DNA of 64,000 nt from Dakarella massiliensis (GCF_001182045.1 NZ_CVTY01000007.1:248001-312000), one strand, 5' to 3'. Shown: positions 1-11,391, numbered from the stretch's first letter. Program-made: numbers and translations. Notes: a model not told the origin generated them from the letters alone.

Positions 1-178
1 GAAGGATCGCTTTCTTGCCGGCGTCCACCGCCTGAGTCACAGCCGCCATGCCGGCCGCGCCGCCGCCCACCACAACAATATCCGCCGTCATCTGCTTCTC
101 AGCAGCGCCTGCCGCGCCGGCAATAGCAACAACCGCGGCCGCGACCGCCGTACGGGTCAGAAAATGCTTGAGTGTCAT
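1..178 (-). CDS. Secreted FAD-dependent flavoprotein (fumarate reductase/flavocytochrome c type), 5' end only
   Basis: Only the first 59 or so codons are in the window; the gene runs off the left edge. The start ATG (176-178) is preceded on the minus strand by CGGAGAG at good spacing. The protein opens with a signal peptide (Lys/Arg start, Ala/Val-rich core, cleavage near AGAAGAAE), followed at about residues 33-45 by a dinucleotide-binding strand VVVGGGAAGMAA, the GxGxxG Rossmann motif of FAD enzymes. Exported flavoproteins of this kind in anaerobic Proteobacteria act as periplasmic reductases of fumarate-like acceptors; the actual acceptor cannot be told here. A Crp/Fnr-type regulator and a porin lie just to the right, as in other respiratory accessory modules. 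Confidence 0.75.
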   Translation of the reverse strand, partial: MTLKHFLTRTAVAAAVVAIAGAAGAAEKQMTADIVVVGGGAAGMAAVTQAVDAGKKAIL

Positions 179-317
179 CTATATCTCTCCGCTATATCGA
201 GGCGCCGTCTCTCCGGCGCTCTCTGTTCGAAATAACTAGTTGGAGAGTAATCTGAACTCCGTATCGCTGATGTTGTCTGCTCAACAGTCCTAGGTATAAG
301 GATCTAAAAGATCCGGA

Positions 318-972
318 TTACGGGGCCCGGCTTCCCCGGGAATTGAAGTTCAGCCAGTCGTATTCATCCCGGAAAAGCTTGCCATGAAGCTCGAGCCAGC
401 TCCCATCCCGCTTCGCGAGGCCTTTATCCACCCACTGATTGATGATCGTGCTGACTGTCGAGCGGTTTGAGGAGGTGATGTCCGCGATTTCGAACGTCGT
501 GAGCTGAAGCGGCATCGGATTCCAGCCGTCCGCCTTCAGGGGATAGTAGGAATTGATAACAGAGGACGCGAGCGCGATCAGACGCTTTTCCGCGGGCAGC
601 GTGAATACCGCCATCATCCCTTCCATATGGGTTTCTTCCTTCGCGACCGCGTTGATCGCGTAGAGCTTCATGAGTTCCGGATCCGCTTCAAGCGCCGCGC
701 GATAGACCCGCCCCGGAACCACCAGACACTCTGTCGGCCGGGCGCTCGTCGCGAACACATTAATGCTGAACTGCGTCACCGCATCAAGATCACCCACCAC
801 ACGGTCCGGCGGCAGAATGCCAAAAACGCGGAACTTATCCTTGGGGTCCGCCGTGATTGAAAATGAACCCTTTGGGGAACTTGCGGAGCACCCCGTGCTG
901 CTCAAAAATCGCCTTCAGCTGAGGGGGTTCCGCATCGTGAACCCATGGCGCGTTCAGAAAAACCTGCCTCAC
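318..972 (-). pseudogene. Crp/Fnr-family transcription regulator, apparent frameshift
   Basis: Two overlapping minus-strand frames together make one Crp/Fnr protein. The first starts at GTG 972 behind AAGGAG (an in-frame ATG at 987 has no ribosome site) and reads VRQVFLNAPW... to FPKGFIFNHGG, the first strands of a cyclic-nucleotide-binding-like domain, then stops at 835. The second frame (up to 905, reading to 318) continues with DPKDKFRVFGILPPDRVVGD, the rest of the beta roll, a dimerisation helix and a winged helix-turn-helix (ITSSNRSTVSTIINQWVDKG). A one-base shift near 860 would join them. No FNR-type cysteine cluster is visible, so it is more likely a Crp-like or effector-sensing member. 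It is divergent from the porin and could have controlled it or the flavoprotein. The shift could be real decay or a sequencing error. Confidence 0.65.
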
Positions 973-1259
973 CTCTCTCTCCTTCATTAAATCAATTTAT
1001 TTTTGAAGCCTGCCCATTTTTATTTTTATGAGGGGCAGAGCGCCTCTATTCTGAAAAAATTATTTTGAATTAGCAAGTTGCAAAAATAAGTCTGAATTAT
1101 CAGCGGTTTCCGCCGCGGGATTTACCGTCCTGTCTCCGGAGTGTTGTCCGGACAACGGAGAAACCACTTTCCTTTCTCTATCTTTTTTACCTACGTCTGA
1201 TGGCTTATAGAGACAGGGTATCTGTAAGCGAGGACGCTATTAAATCAAAGGAGAACAGA

Positions 1260-2414
1260 TTGAGAAAGTTACTCACGGCCATGGCGGCCATACTGGCAGC
1301 CGTCGGAATTCCATCCGCGGCAAGCGCCGCGTCTTCGGTATCGGTGTATGGGCTGATTGATTCCTACGTGTCCGTCAATAATGACAGCGGAACCGTTTCT
1401 TCAGGGCTTCACAGCGGCGGTTCATCCGGCAGTTACTTTGGTTTCAAGGGTGAAGAGGATCTGGGAGTCATGGGCGGCGCTCAGGCAGTATTCAAGCTTG
1501 AGTCGGGGTTCCTCTCTGACGACGGCACATACGCGCAGTCGTTCGCCGGAAACACAAGCCGGCTCTTTCACCGTGAGGCCTGGGTCGGGCTCCGGAGCCC
1601 CAAATTCGGCCAGATTTCTTTTGCCCGCCAGTATTCTCCTCACTTCCTTCTCTGGCCGATGACAGACGCGAACGCTCTGTCACTCGGGACCGCAGGCTCC
1701 CCCTTCTTCTACCCGGGAGCCGGGAACGCCATGGGCGGATCTGATCCCACGCAGGATGATCTCGTGCGGGCCAATAATTCCATCTTCTGGGCTTCACCGA
1801 ATCTCGGCGGCGTGACCGTGATGGCGTACGCGGCGCTTGGCGAAAACACCCGCTCTGACGGCACGAGGTCGAGCACGCAGGGGAACATCTATAACCTCGG
1901 CGTGAATTATGGGAAAGGGCCGCTCTTCGTCATGGGCAGTGTTCTCTACCAGAACCTTGGAAACTCAGCTTTGGGATTCCGGCCGACGGGACACGACACC
2001 TACTACGAACTCGCCGCGAGCTACGACTTCGGGTTCACGAAGCCTTCGATCCAGTTTGAATATAAAAATGGAAACGATCAGCCCTGGAGTCAGGATTTCT
2101 TCCTTGTTCAGATCGGCACCAGCACACCGCTCTTAGGCGGCCGGCTGGGAACGACCGCCGCTTATTACAAGAATCAGACGCTCTCGAAATCTGACGCCTA
2201 CAGCTTCGGCATCCGCTACGACTACAACCTCTCGAAGCGCACAATGCTTTACGCGGGCGCCGTGGCACTGATTCAGGAAGCGAACGCACAGTTCTCGATC
2301 GAAGACGGTCCTGACAGCTCGTTCCATTACCCGACAAGCGCTCCGGGGAACAATGTGCAGCAGGTCTTTTCGGTATCCGTCATCAGTTCTGATTGTCTTC
2401 AGACTGACATTTAA
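1260..2414 (+). CDS. General porin (Burkholderia/OmpC type), C-terminus altered by a one-base shift
   Basis: Outer-membrane trimeric beta-barrel porin for passive diffusion of small solutes. TTG at 1260 is preferred over ATG 1200 because AAAGGAG (1247-1253) sits 6 bases ahead and translation then opens directly with a signal peptide (LRKLLTAMAA... SAASA|A). The mature protein begins with the porin strand SSVSVYGLIDSYV and has the usual alternating barrel strands, including FGFKGEEDLG and the L3-type RLFHREAWVGL. The read ends in VFSVSVISSDCLQTDI, which lacks the terminal Phe expected of porins. One extra T in the TTTT at 2367-2370 would give VFFGIRHQF and a stop at 2390-2392, a perfect porin C-terminus. 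As read, the last strand and its BAM-recognition signal are lost. Confidence 0.85.
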   Translation: MRKLLTAMAAILAAVGIPSAASAASSVSVYGLIDSYVSVNNDSGTVSSGLHSGGSSGSYFGFKGEEDLGVMGGAQAVFKLESGFLSDDGTYAQSFAGNTSRLFHREAWVGLRSPKFGQISFARQYSPHFLLWPMTDANALSLGTAGSPFFYPGAGNAMGGSDPTQDDLVRANNSIFWASPNLGGVTVMAYAALGENTRSDGTRSSTQGNIYNLGVNYGKGPLFVMGSVLYQNLGNSALGFRPTGHDTYYELAASYDFGFTKPSIQFEYKNGNDQPWSQDFFLVQIGTSTPLLGGRLGTTAAYYKNQTLSKSDAYSFGIRYDYNLSKRTMLYAGAVALIQEANAQFSIEDGPDSSFHYPTSAPGNNVQQVFSVSVISSDCLQTDI

Positions 2415-2447
2415 GGCCTCACTGAATGTGTTCAGCCCGGCCTTTTT
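2413..2447 (+). terminator. Intrinsic terminator after the porin
   Basis: AAGGCC and TGAA arms pair with TTCA and GGCCTT across a TGTG loop, followed by TTTTT. The stem has an internal mismatch block. It sits right after the porin stop. Confidence 0.6.
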
Positions 2448-2717
2448 CCGTCTTTCCACCGTCATTCTCCCGGAAGAACGCTCCACGGCCGTAAAAAATC
2501 ACGGGATCCGCCGTTTCAAGGGTAACTGCCTACGCCGTGTGCCACAAAAAAACATCAAAAAGGGATGACAAATCAGCTTTTTCAGTTAAAATTGAGTCTT
2601 CATTACAGCAGAGGAAGTAAAGGAACTCAGTTTCTACAGAACCCAACCTGGTATCCACTTCAGAAATACTTGAATCGGATAGGAAGGTGGAGCACCTGTG
2701 GTTCTGGTTTTCAGACT

Positions 2718-3002
2718 ATGGCAAAGGAAGACCTTATTGAAATGGCCGGGCACGTGCTTGAAGTGCTGCCCGATTCCCGTTATCGCGTGAAACTTGAAAA
2801 CGGTCACGAACTGATCGCCTACACGAGCGGCAAGATGCGCAAGAACCACATCCGCATTCTGGCCGGCGACAAGATTTCGCTTGAACTCTCGCCCTATGAC
2901 CTGTCGAAGGGCCGCATTACCTTCCGCTATATCGAAGGCCGCTCTCCGAATTCTGCGGCTCCTGGCGCTGCTCACGGCAACAACAACCGCCGCCGCCACT
3001 AA
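2718..3002 (+). CDS. infA: Translation initiation factor IF-1
   Basis: Small OB-fold factor that binds the 30S A site and works with IF-2 and IF-3 in start-codon selection. The protein begins [20 protein letters not shown], the signature N-terminus of IF-1, and continues through [20 protein letters not shown] and [11 protein letters not shown]. The open frame extends upstream to 2565, but the family start is ATG 2718; no strong Shine-Dalgarno is visible before it. The length of 94 residues exceeds the usual 72 because of a C-terminal tail rich in Ala, Gly, Asn and Arg ending in RRRH. It stands alone rather than in a ribosomal-protein operon, as the second infA copy of many Betaproteobacteria does. 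Whether another copy exists elsewhere cannot be seen. Confidence 0.93.
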   Translation: MAKEDLIEMAGHVLEVLPDSRYRVKLENGHELIAYTSGKMRKNHIRILAGDKISLELSPYDLSKGRITFRYIEGRSPNSAAPGAAHGNNNRRRH

Positions 3003-3040
3003 GCCGATGGCTTTCCGGTGAGTTCTGCCCGGAATACAGA

Positions 3041-3083
3041 AACCCTCTGTCTGAAGGACTCACCTTCGCGCAGAGGGTTTTTC
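3041..3083 (+). terminator. Intrinsic terminator of infA
   Basis: AACCCTCTG (3041-3049) pairs with CAGAGGGTT, followed by a T-rich run. It closes the infA transcript and faces the convergent LOG-family gene. Confidence 0.8.
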
Positions 3084-3108
3084 TTATAGGAAAGTTTGAT
3101 TCCCTGAT

Positions 3109-3648
3109 TCAGATTTCCGCGATAATCCGCAGCAGTTCCGCGTGCGTCGCGATCACGTGCCAGGATTCCTTCCCTTCAGGCTTCACGAAGCCATCGCGTC
3201 CAAGCCGCCTCATGAAGACAACGAGCGGGCTCCAGAAGCCCTGCATGTCGTAAAAGTACGTGGGCTTATGGTGATAGCCGAGCGTATAGCCGGCGAGCGT
3301 GGAGAAGGCTTCGTCAAGCGTCCCGATGCCGCCGGGGAGCACAATCAGAATATCCGAGCGTTCCACCATGACGCGCTTCCGCTCGGACAGATCATCCACG
3401 AGAATCTTCTCGTCAAGCGACGTATGCGCGCGGCCCCGCTCCTCAAGGAGTTTCGGCACGACGCCGACCAGGCGGCCTCCCGTCTCATGAGCCGCGTCAG
3501 CCACGGCCTTCATGAGACCGAAATCCGTTCCGCCATACACCATCGTCTTTCCGGCCTTTCCGATCGCCTCTCCGATCGCCCTGCCTTCATTCAGGTACTT
3601 TGGATCGATCTGAGAGGAAGACGAGCAGAAAATCCCGATATTCTTCAT
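3109..3648 (-). CDS. LOG-family protein (putative nucleoside 5'-monophosphate phosphoribohydrolase)
   Basis: Lysine-decarboxylase-like/LOG family with a Rossmann-type fold. Characterised members cleave the N-glycosidic bond of nucleotide monophosphates (for cytokinins, releasing the free base). Visible family marks are an N-terminal strand with a Ser run (IGIFCSSSSQ), the YGGTDFGLM loop, the catalytic Arg region SERKRVMVERSD and the hallmark LPGGIGTLDE. ATG 3648 gives MKNIGIF, the normal family start; the frame stays open to 3690. Length of 179 residues fits. It is monocistronic and convergent with infA. Substrate in this organism is unknown; bacteria without plants keep these genes for nucleotide salvage or stress roles. 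Confidence 0.85.
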   Translation of the reverse strand: MKNIGIFCSSSSQIDPKYLNEGRAIGEAIGKAGKTMVYGGTDFGLMKAVADAAHETGGRLVGVVPKLLEERGRAHTSLDEKILVDDLSERKRVMVERSDILIVLPGGIGTLDEAFSTLAGYTLGYHHKPTYFYDMQGFWSPLVVFMRRLGRDGFVKPEGKESWHVIATHAELLRIIAEI

Positions 3649-3918
3649 AGCTGCACCCTGGATTGACCGAACGGTATCCGTCCGGGTCATGAAAATGTCA
3701 ACGACTCAATATACGGCAAACATCCGGCTAAGCCTATACGCCTATCAGGTTATTTTCTGTAGTGCGGATCAGCCTTTAGCCGGATTGAGGCCGTGAAAGG
3801 GGCTTATCGTCCCTCCTGATCATCTATGCGCTTATAGCGGACTCCCAGTCTATCCCGACACGCCAGGCAATCCCGCAAAAATTTCTTTTCAAAAAGGCCT
3901 CCAGCGGCTGAATATATA

Positions 3919-3951
3919 AGAAAAAACCCCGGATGCCAGAGGCATCCGGGG
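3919..3951 (-). terminator. Intrinsic terminator after tRNA-Val
   Basis: On the minus strand CCCCGGATGCC pairs with GGCATCCGGGG around a three-base loop, followed by TTTTTT. It lies 9 bases past the tRNA 3' end. The 270 bases from here to the LOG gene start hold no gene that I can see. Confidence 0.9.
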
Positions 3952-3959
3952 CTGAATCT

Positions 3960-4035
3960 TGGTGGGCGCTAAGAGGCTCGAACTCCTGACCCACGCCGTG
4001 TAAAGGCGTTGCTCTACCAACTGAGCTAAGCGCCC
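3960..4035 (-). tRNA. tRNA-Val(UAC)
   Basis: The minus strand folds as a full cloverleaf: acceptor GGGCGCT/AGCGCCC, D arm GCTC/GAGC, anticodon stem ACGCC/GGCGT with loop TTTACAC (anticodon UAC, reading GUA), T arm AGGAG/CTCTT (one G.U pair) with loop TTCGAGC. The CCA tail is encoded. The order hup then tRNA-Val then terminator suggests read-through from hup. Confidence 0.96.
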
Positions 4036-4091
4036 TCTTCAGAAAAACCGGGATCTATAAAGACTGCTCAGCTTTTCCGAGAGTGGAAGGA

Positions 4092-4364
4092 TTATTTTAC
4101 AGCATCCTTCAGAGCTTTGCCAGGGCGGAACTTCGGCAGCGTGGCAGCAGCAATCGTGATTTCCTTGCCGGTCGCCGGGTTACGGCCCTTGCGGGCTTCG
4201 CGCTTAGCGGTCGTGAAGGTACCAAAACCCACGAGGGCGACTTCGTCACCCTTAGCCAGGGCGTCAGCAACACCAGCCGTGAAAGCGTCAACGGCAAGAG
4301 CAGCCTTGGCTTTGGAGATATCAGCCTTTTCAGCGATGAGCTCAACGAGTTCAGACTTATTCAT
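4092..4364 (-). CDS. hupB: DNA-binding protein HU
   Basis: Nucleoid-associated histone-like protein that bends DNA as a dimer. The 90-residue product starts [20 protein letters not shown] and carries the conserved beta-arm, [21 protein letters not shown], and C-terminal [11 protein letters not shown]. It sits downstream of lon, the classic clpP-clpX-lon-hupB order of Proteobacteria, but a terminator separates it from lon so it likely has its own promoter in the 130 bases between. Confidence in the family is high; the B subtype is by position only. Confidence 0.95.
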   Translation of the reverse strand: MNKSELVELIAEKADISKAKAALAVDAFTAGVADALAKGDEVALVGFGTFTTAKREARKGRNPATGKEITIAAATLPKFRPGKALKDAVK

Positions 4365-4493
4365 ATCGAATTTCCTTCTTCATTGTTACCCCGTGGGGGG
4401 CATGAACTTCTTCTAATCTCCCCTGTGTGCGGGGGATAGAGCGATTTTAGCCGCAGAGCGTGGAAAATCAAAACAATTTAGGAATTTCCGTAT

Positions 4494-4535
4494 AAAAAAA
4501 TTGACGGGGGCAAATTTCTTTGATCCCCGTCAATT
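4494..4535 (-). terminator. Intrinsic terminator of lon
   Basis: On the minus strand TTGACGGGG pairs with CCCCGTCAA, followed by seven T. It lies about 20 bases past the lon stop. Confidence 0.9.
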
Positions 4536-4557
4536 AATTCAAGCCCGAAACTGAGGC

Positions 4558-6993
<2,436 letters not shown>

Positions 6994-7078
6994 TCAATTC
7001 GTTCCAAAAAATGTGAAACTGCCCGTCAGAAACAATCTTCCGGCCGGGTGTGTCCCGGCTGACGGCAGTCCTAAAATC

Positions 7079-7110
7079 ATATATGGGGGCGGTTAACGCA
7101 GTTTCAAGGG
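7079..7110 (-). promoter_or_regulatory. Sigma-32 (heat-shock) type promoter of lon
   Basis: On the minus strand CTTGAAA (7102-7108) is followed after 13 bases by CCCCATAT (7081-7088). This matches the RpoH consensus CTTGAAA and CCCCATNT at proper spacing. It is 86 or more bases before the lon ATG, in the only sizable gap of the cluster, and lon is a known RpoH target. Confidence 0.75.
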
Positions 7111-7182
7111 TATTCGAGAAACGGAAGCGGCAGTCCCGGGCTTCCGGGTTCCGCCGCAGCTTGAATTAATTCTAGCGAAGTC

Positions 7183-7217
7183 AAAAAAACGCTCGAGCCT
7201 TTTTGGACCCGAGCGTT
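7183..7217 (-). terminator. Intrinsic terminator of clpX
   Basis: On the minus strand AACGCTCG pairs with CGAGCGTT around an A-rich loop and is followed by T residues. It separates clpX from the lon promoter. Confidence 0.8.
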
Positions 7218-7245
7218 TCTCAGTACTCAGAAGCAGCAGAAAATA

Positions 7246-8526
7246 TCAGGCTTCCGTCTTCCGAAGCACGAGTTCCGGGGCTTCTCCCTTCGTCACGCAG
7301 CTTTCGCCCACCACAACCTTTTCCACATCCTTGCGGGACGGAATCTCAAACATCGTGTCAAGCAGAATCCCCTCCACAATGGAGCGGAGTCCGCGGGCAC
7401 CGGTCTTGCGGGCAATGGCGCGCTTCGCGATCGCGGAAAGCGCCTCCTTCGTGAACTCAAGCTTCACGCCTTCATCATCAAAGAGCACCTGATACTGCTT
7501 GAGAAGCGCGTTCTTCGGTTCCGTGAGAATCGAAATGAGCGCCGCTTCGTCGAGTTCCGACAGCACCGTGATCACGGGGAGACGGCCGACGAGTTCCGGG
7601 ATCAGGCCGTAACGGACGAGATCCTCTGCCTCAACATTCCGGAGGAGCTTCGAGAGCGGCTCTTCCTTCTTGCTCTTCACCTCAGCGCCGAAACCAATCC
7701 CGCTCTTCTCAGTGCGGTTCCGGACCACTTTCTCAAGACCATCAAACGCGCCGCCGCAGATAAAGAGGATGTTTGTCGTGTCAACGGCAATCATCTGCTT
7801 CCCGGGGTTCTTTCGGCCGCCCTGCGCGGGAACATTCGCGACTGTCCCCTCGACGAGCTTCAGAAGCGCCTGCTGCACGCCTTCACCCGACACGTCACGG
7901 GTGATCGAGGGATTCTCGCTCTTACGGGCGATCTTATCGATTTCGTCCAGGTAGACGATGCCGGTTTCCGCGCGCTTCACGTCGCCGTCAGACGCCTGGA
8001 GGAGCTTCGAAATAATATTCTCAACGTCCTCGCCCACATAGCCCGCTTCGGTAAGCGTCGTCGCATCAGCGATCGCGAACGGCACATCGAGCGCCTTCGC
8101 AAGCGTCTGCGCGAGGAGCGTCTTTCCGGAACCGGTCGGCCCGATCAGAAGAATGTTGCTCTTCTGCAGCTCCACCTCGCGGTCTTCCTTCGCCTGGTGG
8201 CGGAGACGCACGTAGTGATTGTGAACGGCAACGGCGAGAGTCTTCTTCGCGCGTTCTTGGCCGATCACGTAGTCATTCAGGTGCTCAAAAATCTCTTTCG
8301 GAGCCGGGATCGGCTTCTCAGCGGCAGCCGCCTCGACTTCCGCCTCTTCTACGGAAGGCGCAGCCGCCTTTTCCCCCGTTTCATCCGCGAGGAGCGAGGC
8401 GAGCTGTCTCGTGCAGTCATCGCAGACGAAAACCCCGTTGCCGCCGAAGAGGTGCTTCACCTCCCCTTCCCCACGGCCGCAGAATACGCATTTCCGGGTC
8501 TCGTGATCTGAACGGCTATCTGTCAT
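7246..8526 (-). CDS. clpX: ATP-dependent Clp protease ATPase subunit ClpX
   Basis: AAA+ unfoldase that feeds tagged or specific substrates into ClpP. ATG 8526 is chosen over an upstream start at 8733 because it has GGAG ahead and begins the zinc-binding domain directly. The four cysteines C13, C16, C35 and C38 (CVFC...CDDC) fit that domain. Then come IGQERAKK, Walker A GPTGSGKT near residue 128, Walker [10 protein letters not shown], the IGF loop (SGIGFGAEV) that docks onto ClpP, and sensor-2 [10 protein letters not shown]. The 426-residue length is normal. It follows clpP but a terminator lies between them, so expression is partly uncoupled. Confidence 0.97.
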   Translation of the reverse strand: MTDSRSDHETRKCVFCGRGEGEVKHLFGGNGVFVCDDCTRQLASLLADETGEKAAAPSVEEAEVEAAAAEKPIPAPKEIFEHLNDYVIGQERAKKTLAVAVHNHYVRLRHQAKEDREVELQKSNILLIGPTGSGKTLLAQTLAKALDVPFAIADATTLTEAGYVGEDVENIISKLLQASDGDVKRAETGIVYLDEIDKIARKSENPSITRDVSGEGVQQALLKLVEGTVANVPAQGGRKNPGKQMIAVDTTNILFICGGAFDGLEKVVRNRTEKSGIGFGAEVKSKKEEPLSKLLRNVEAEDLVRYGLIPELVGRLPVITVLSELDEAALISILTEPKNALLKQYQVLFDDEGVKLEFTKEALSAIAKRAIARKTGARGLRSIVEGILLDTMFEIPSRKDVEKVVVGESCVTKGEAPELVLRKTEA

Positions 8527-8582
8527 GAAGGAACTCCAAAAGTAAAAATAGTGAATTCTGTCCGGCTCAGACGCCGGAATTG

Positions 8583-8620
8583 AAAAGCCCGGAGGGACGA
8601 TTGAACCCGCCGGGCTTTCC
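8583..8620 (-). terminator. Intrinsic terminator between clpP and clpX
   Basis: On the minus strand AAAGCCCGG pairs with CCGGGCTTTT. A GC-rich hairpin (GGCTGCC/GGCAGCC, near 8651-8668) lies between it and clpP. Confidence 0.75.
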
Positions 8621-8695
8621 TGCTGATCCAGTAAAGGGAAGAGTTCCGAGAGGCTGCCTGCGGCAGCCCCCTCCTCTTCCTTCCTGGACTCAGGC

Positions 8696-9313
8696 TTAGT
8701 CTGTTTCTCCGCGGCGAACGAAGATATGGTCAATCAGGCCATACGCCTTCGCTTCCTTCGGATTCATGAAGTTATCCCGGTCCGTATCGCGCTGGATCGT
8801 TTCGATCGGCTGACCGGTACGATCGGCGAGGATCTGATTCAGCTGCTTCTTGAGGTACAGGATTTCGTTCGCCTGGATCTCAATATCGCTCGCCATGCCC
8901 TGGGAACCGCCGGACGGCTGATGGATCATGATCCGGGAGTTCGGGAGCGCGTAGCGCTTGCCCTTCGTGCCGGCAGCAAGAAGGAACGCGCCCATGCTCG
9001 CCGCCATCCCGAAGCAGATCGTGTTCACATCGGGCTTGATGAACTGAATCGTATCGTAGATCCCGAGGCCGGCGTAAACGCTGCCCCCGGGGCTGTCGAT
9101 ATAGAGCGAGATGTCCTTATCGGGATTCTCGCTCTCAAGAAACAGGAGCTGAGCGATGACGAGGTTCGCCGATTCATCGGTCACGGGGCCCGTCAGGAAA
9201 ATCACCCGATCCCGAAGCAGTCGGGAATAGATATCGAACGCGCGCTCACCGCGCCCGCTCTGCTCTACCACCATAGGCACGAGACCCATGCTGTTTGCGT
9301 CAAACTTAGTCAT
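8696..9313 (-). CDS. clpP: ATP-dependent Clp protease proteolytic subunit ClpP
   Basis: Tetradecameric serine peptidase chamber partnered by ClpX. Catalytic triad positions are visible: Ser106 in GMAASMGAF, His131 in MIHQPSGG and the Asp in DRDNFMN. The N-terminal [16 protein letters not shown] and LYIDSPGG are diagnostic. Length 205 fits. The start ATG has AAGGAGC ahead of it. It lies 45 bases after tig, most likely in one transcript with it. Confidence 0.98.
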   Translation of the reverse strand: MTKFDANSMGLVPMVVEQSGRGERAFDIYSRLLRDRVIFLTGPVTDESANLVIAQLLFLESENPDKDISLYIDSPGGSVYAGLGIYDTIQFIKPDVNTICFGMAASMGAFLLAAGTKGKRYALPNSRIMIHQPSGGSQGMASDIEIQANEILYLKKQLNQILADRTGQPIETIQRDTDRDNFMNPKEAKAYGLIDHIFVRRGETD

Positions 9314-9358
9314 GCTGCTCCTTCTTCACTAAAACAGAGAAACCGCGGTCCTTCCGGA

Positions 9359-10747
9359 TCAGGCTTCAGCCTTGCGGCCCATGAGAACGTCGAAGTCGAT
9401 CGCTTCGTCGGAGGTCTTGCCCTTGCCGAGCACGAAGTCAACGAGGTTGTTCTCAATCACGGCAGCGGAGAGCTCGGCGTAACGGTTCTGGTCCTTCAGG
9501 TACCATTCCGTCACTTCTTCGGGCTTCTCGTAGGCCGAGGCCATTTCAGCGGCAAACGCCTTCACCTGTTCCGGTTCCGCCTTGATCTTATTATCAGCGA
9601 TCAGCTTGGAAACGAGGAGGCCGAGGCGAACGCGGCGTTCAGCCTGGGGAGCGAAGACCTGCGGGTCGAGATTCGGCATGTTTTTCACATCGAGGCCGCG
9701 GGCAGCGAGCGTCTCACGGTATTCGTTGCCGATACGGGCAGCTTCGTCACGGACCATCACGACCGGCAGAGCGAACTTGGCCTGCTCGATCAGGGCGTTG
9801 AAGACGCCTTCCTTCGTGCGGGCGGTCAGGCGGGACTTCACTTCGCGCTTCAGGTTGGTCTCGACTTCCTTCTTCAGCTGATCAACGCTCTTGATGCCGA
9901 GGGATTCAGCGAACTTGTCGTCGAGGGCGGGGAGCACGGGCTCCTGAACCTTCTTCACGGTGAGGGTGAAGTCGGCGATCTTGCCGGCAAGGTTCTTCGC
10001 ACCGTAGTCAACCGGGAACGTGAGCTTGAATTCCTTCGTCTCGCCAGCCTTGAGGCCGGTGGCGGCAGCGTCAAACTCGGGGAGCATCTGGCCGGCGCCG
10101 ACGATGAAGGCGTAGTCCTTAGCGGTGCCGCCGTCGAAAGCGACGCCGTCGATCTTGCCTTCGAAGTCAACCGTCACTTCGTCGTCCTTCTGGGAAGCGC
10201 GTTCGACATCCTTGTAGGTGGCGCGCTGCTTCAGCATGACGTTCAGCGTGTCGGTCACTTCCTTATCGGTCACGTCGCAGACGAAGCGATGGAGCTCGAG
10301 GTTAGCGAAATCAGGCGTTTCGACCTCGGGGATCACTTCGAAGTGAGCCTCAAACTTGAGGTCAGACTTGCCGTCAGTCGGCATGTCCTTCGCGGGAACC
10401 ACTTCAGGGGTGCCGGCGATGCGGAAGCCGCCTTCGGTGATGGCCTTCTCAACAGCCTTGCCGATTTCTTCGTTCAGGGCTTCGCTGTAGGCTTCCTGAC
10501 CGTAGAGGCTGCGCACGATGTTCATCGGGACGTGGCCGCGGCGGAAACCGTCAACGCGGGCCTTCTTGGCATAGCCCTTCAGGCGGGATTCGGTGCCGGC
10601 GGAAACGGCATCCTGGGAGACAGTGACCTCAACGGAACGCGCGAGCGGGTTCACGGGAGCGGTGAGGGAGCTATCGGTAACCTCGGAAGACTTGGTGGCC
10701 TTAACCTCGGTTTCTTCATTCTTTACTTCTTCAGCTTTTTCAGTCAT
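9359..10747 (-). CDS. tig: Trigger factor
   Basis: Ribosome-associated chaperone and peptidyl-prolyl isomerase that meets nascent chains at the exit tunnel. ATG 10747 gives MTEKAEEVKN, and the ribosome-binding signature GFRRGHVPMNIV follows at residues 68-79. This is about 25-30 residues later than in E. coli because of a charged N-terminal extension. The FKBP-like domain (VTVDFEGKIDGVAFDGG... FPVDYGAKNLAGK) and the helical C-terminal arms follow. An open frame extends to 10888 but that part has no family resemblance. First gene of the tig-clpP pair. Confidence 0.96.
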   Translation of the reverse strand: MTEKAEEVKNEETEVKATKSSEVTDSSLTAPVNPLARSVEVTVSQDAVSAGTESRLKGYAKKARVDGFRRGHVPMNIVRSLYGQEAYSEALNEEIGKAVEKAITEGGFRIAGTPEVVPAKDMPTDGKSDLKFEAHFEVIPEVETPDFANLELHRFVCDVTDKEVTDTLNVMLKQRATYKDVERASQKDDEVTVDFEGKIDGVAFDGGTAKDYAFIVGAGQMLPEFDAAATGLKAGETKEFKLTFPVDYGAKNLAGKIADFTLTVKKVQEPVLPALDDKFAESLGIKSVDQLKKEVETNLKREVKSRLTARTKEGVFNALIEQAKFALPVVMVRDEAARIGNEYRETLAARGLDVKNMPNLDPQVFAPQAERRVRLGLLVSKLIADNKIKAEPEQVKAFAAEMASAYEKPEEVTEWYLKDQNRYAELSAAVIENNLVDFVLGKGKTSDEAIDFDVLMGRKAEA

Positions 10748-11088
10748 TTTGCTTACTTTAAAAAGGGGCCGGCTCCAGAACGGATACGGCCTAAAAATTC
10801 CGGCGGGAGACGGCAGCGCCGCGACACAGCGCTGCCCATCTCGGGACTGACCGCGGAAACGGGGAACGTAAGGGCTCACCCGCTTCAAGGCCCGGTAAAC
10901 TGCCGATTATATTTCAAGTTGCCGGGCCTTGCTCCCAATTCCGGCACCCGGCTCACAAAACCTCACACCTTCAGGCGTGAAGCCTCGCCTCTCTCTTCCC
11001 CCTATTAGGTATTTCTGAAACACGGAAAACCGCTGATAATGAGATCGCTCCGCGCTTCGCGAAGCCTCTCATATCAGGAGAAGAATTG

Positions 11089-11391
11089 ATGCTTGCTCTG
11101 CTTCTCAATCCGGAAGACACGGTGGCCACCGCGCTTTCCGACGCGGCATCCGGTGATACCGCTGAAATCATTCTGGGCCGCGAAAAAACCGGACGCTCGG
11201 TCACAGCTCTGGACGCGATCCCGTTCGGATTCAAGATTGCGGTGAGACCGATGAAAAAAGGAAACCCCGTGATCAAGTACGGTCTGCCGATCGGCGTTGC
11301 GAGCCGCGACATCGCTCCGGGTTCACTCGTCCATATTCATAACATTGAGGGTGCCCGTGGCCGGGGAGACCTGAAGGAGGACGCCAGATGA
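11089..11391 (+). CDS. UxaA-family dehydratase, small (SAF-domain) subunit
   Basis: About 100 residues matching the N-terminal SAF domain of altronate/galactarate dehydratases (UxaA/GarD), made as a separate polypeptide. Recognisable features are LLNPEDTVATAL, the PFGFKIAVRPMKKGNPVIKY segment with the conserved HK/IKYG-like turn, IGVASRDIAPGSLVHIHN, and a short charged tail. ATG 11089 has AGGAG (11076-11080) at the right distance. The stop overlaps the next gene by ATGA, so the two subunits are translationally coupled. The two-chain arrangement is also that of sulfolactate sulfo-lyase (SuyAB), so the substrate is left open. Confidence 0.82.
   Translation: MLALLLNPEDTVATALSDAASGDTAEIILGREKTGRSVTALDAIPFGFKIAVRPMKKGNPVIKYGLPIGVASRDIAPGSLVHIHNIEGARGRGDLKEDAR

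Noticed and set aside
10748..10910. Sigma-32 promoter for tig
   Set aside because: CTTGAAG and CCCCGTTT are present on the minus strand but 18 bases apart, too far for the RpoH spacing, and both boxes are imperfect.
8726..11008. A 760-codon open frame on the plus strand across clpP and tig
   Set aside because: Runs antisense through two certain genes and their gap, with low-complexity composition and no ribosome site.
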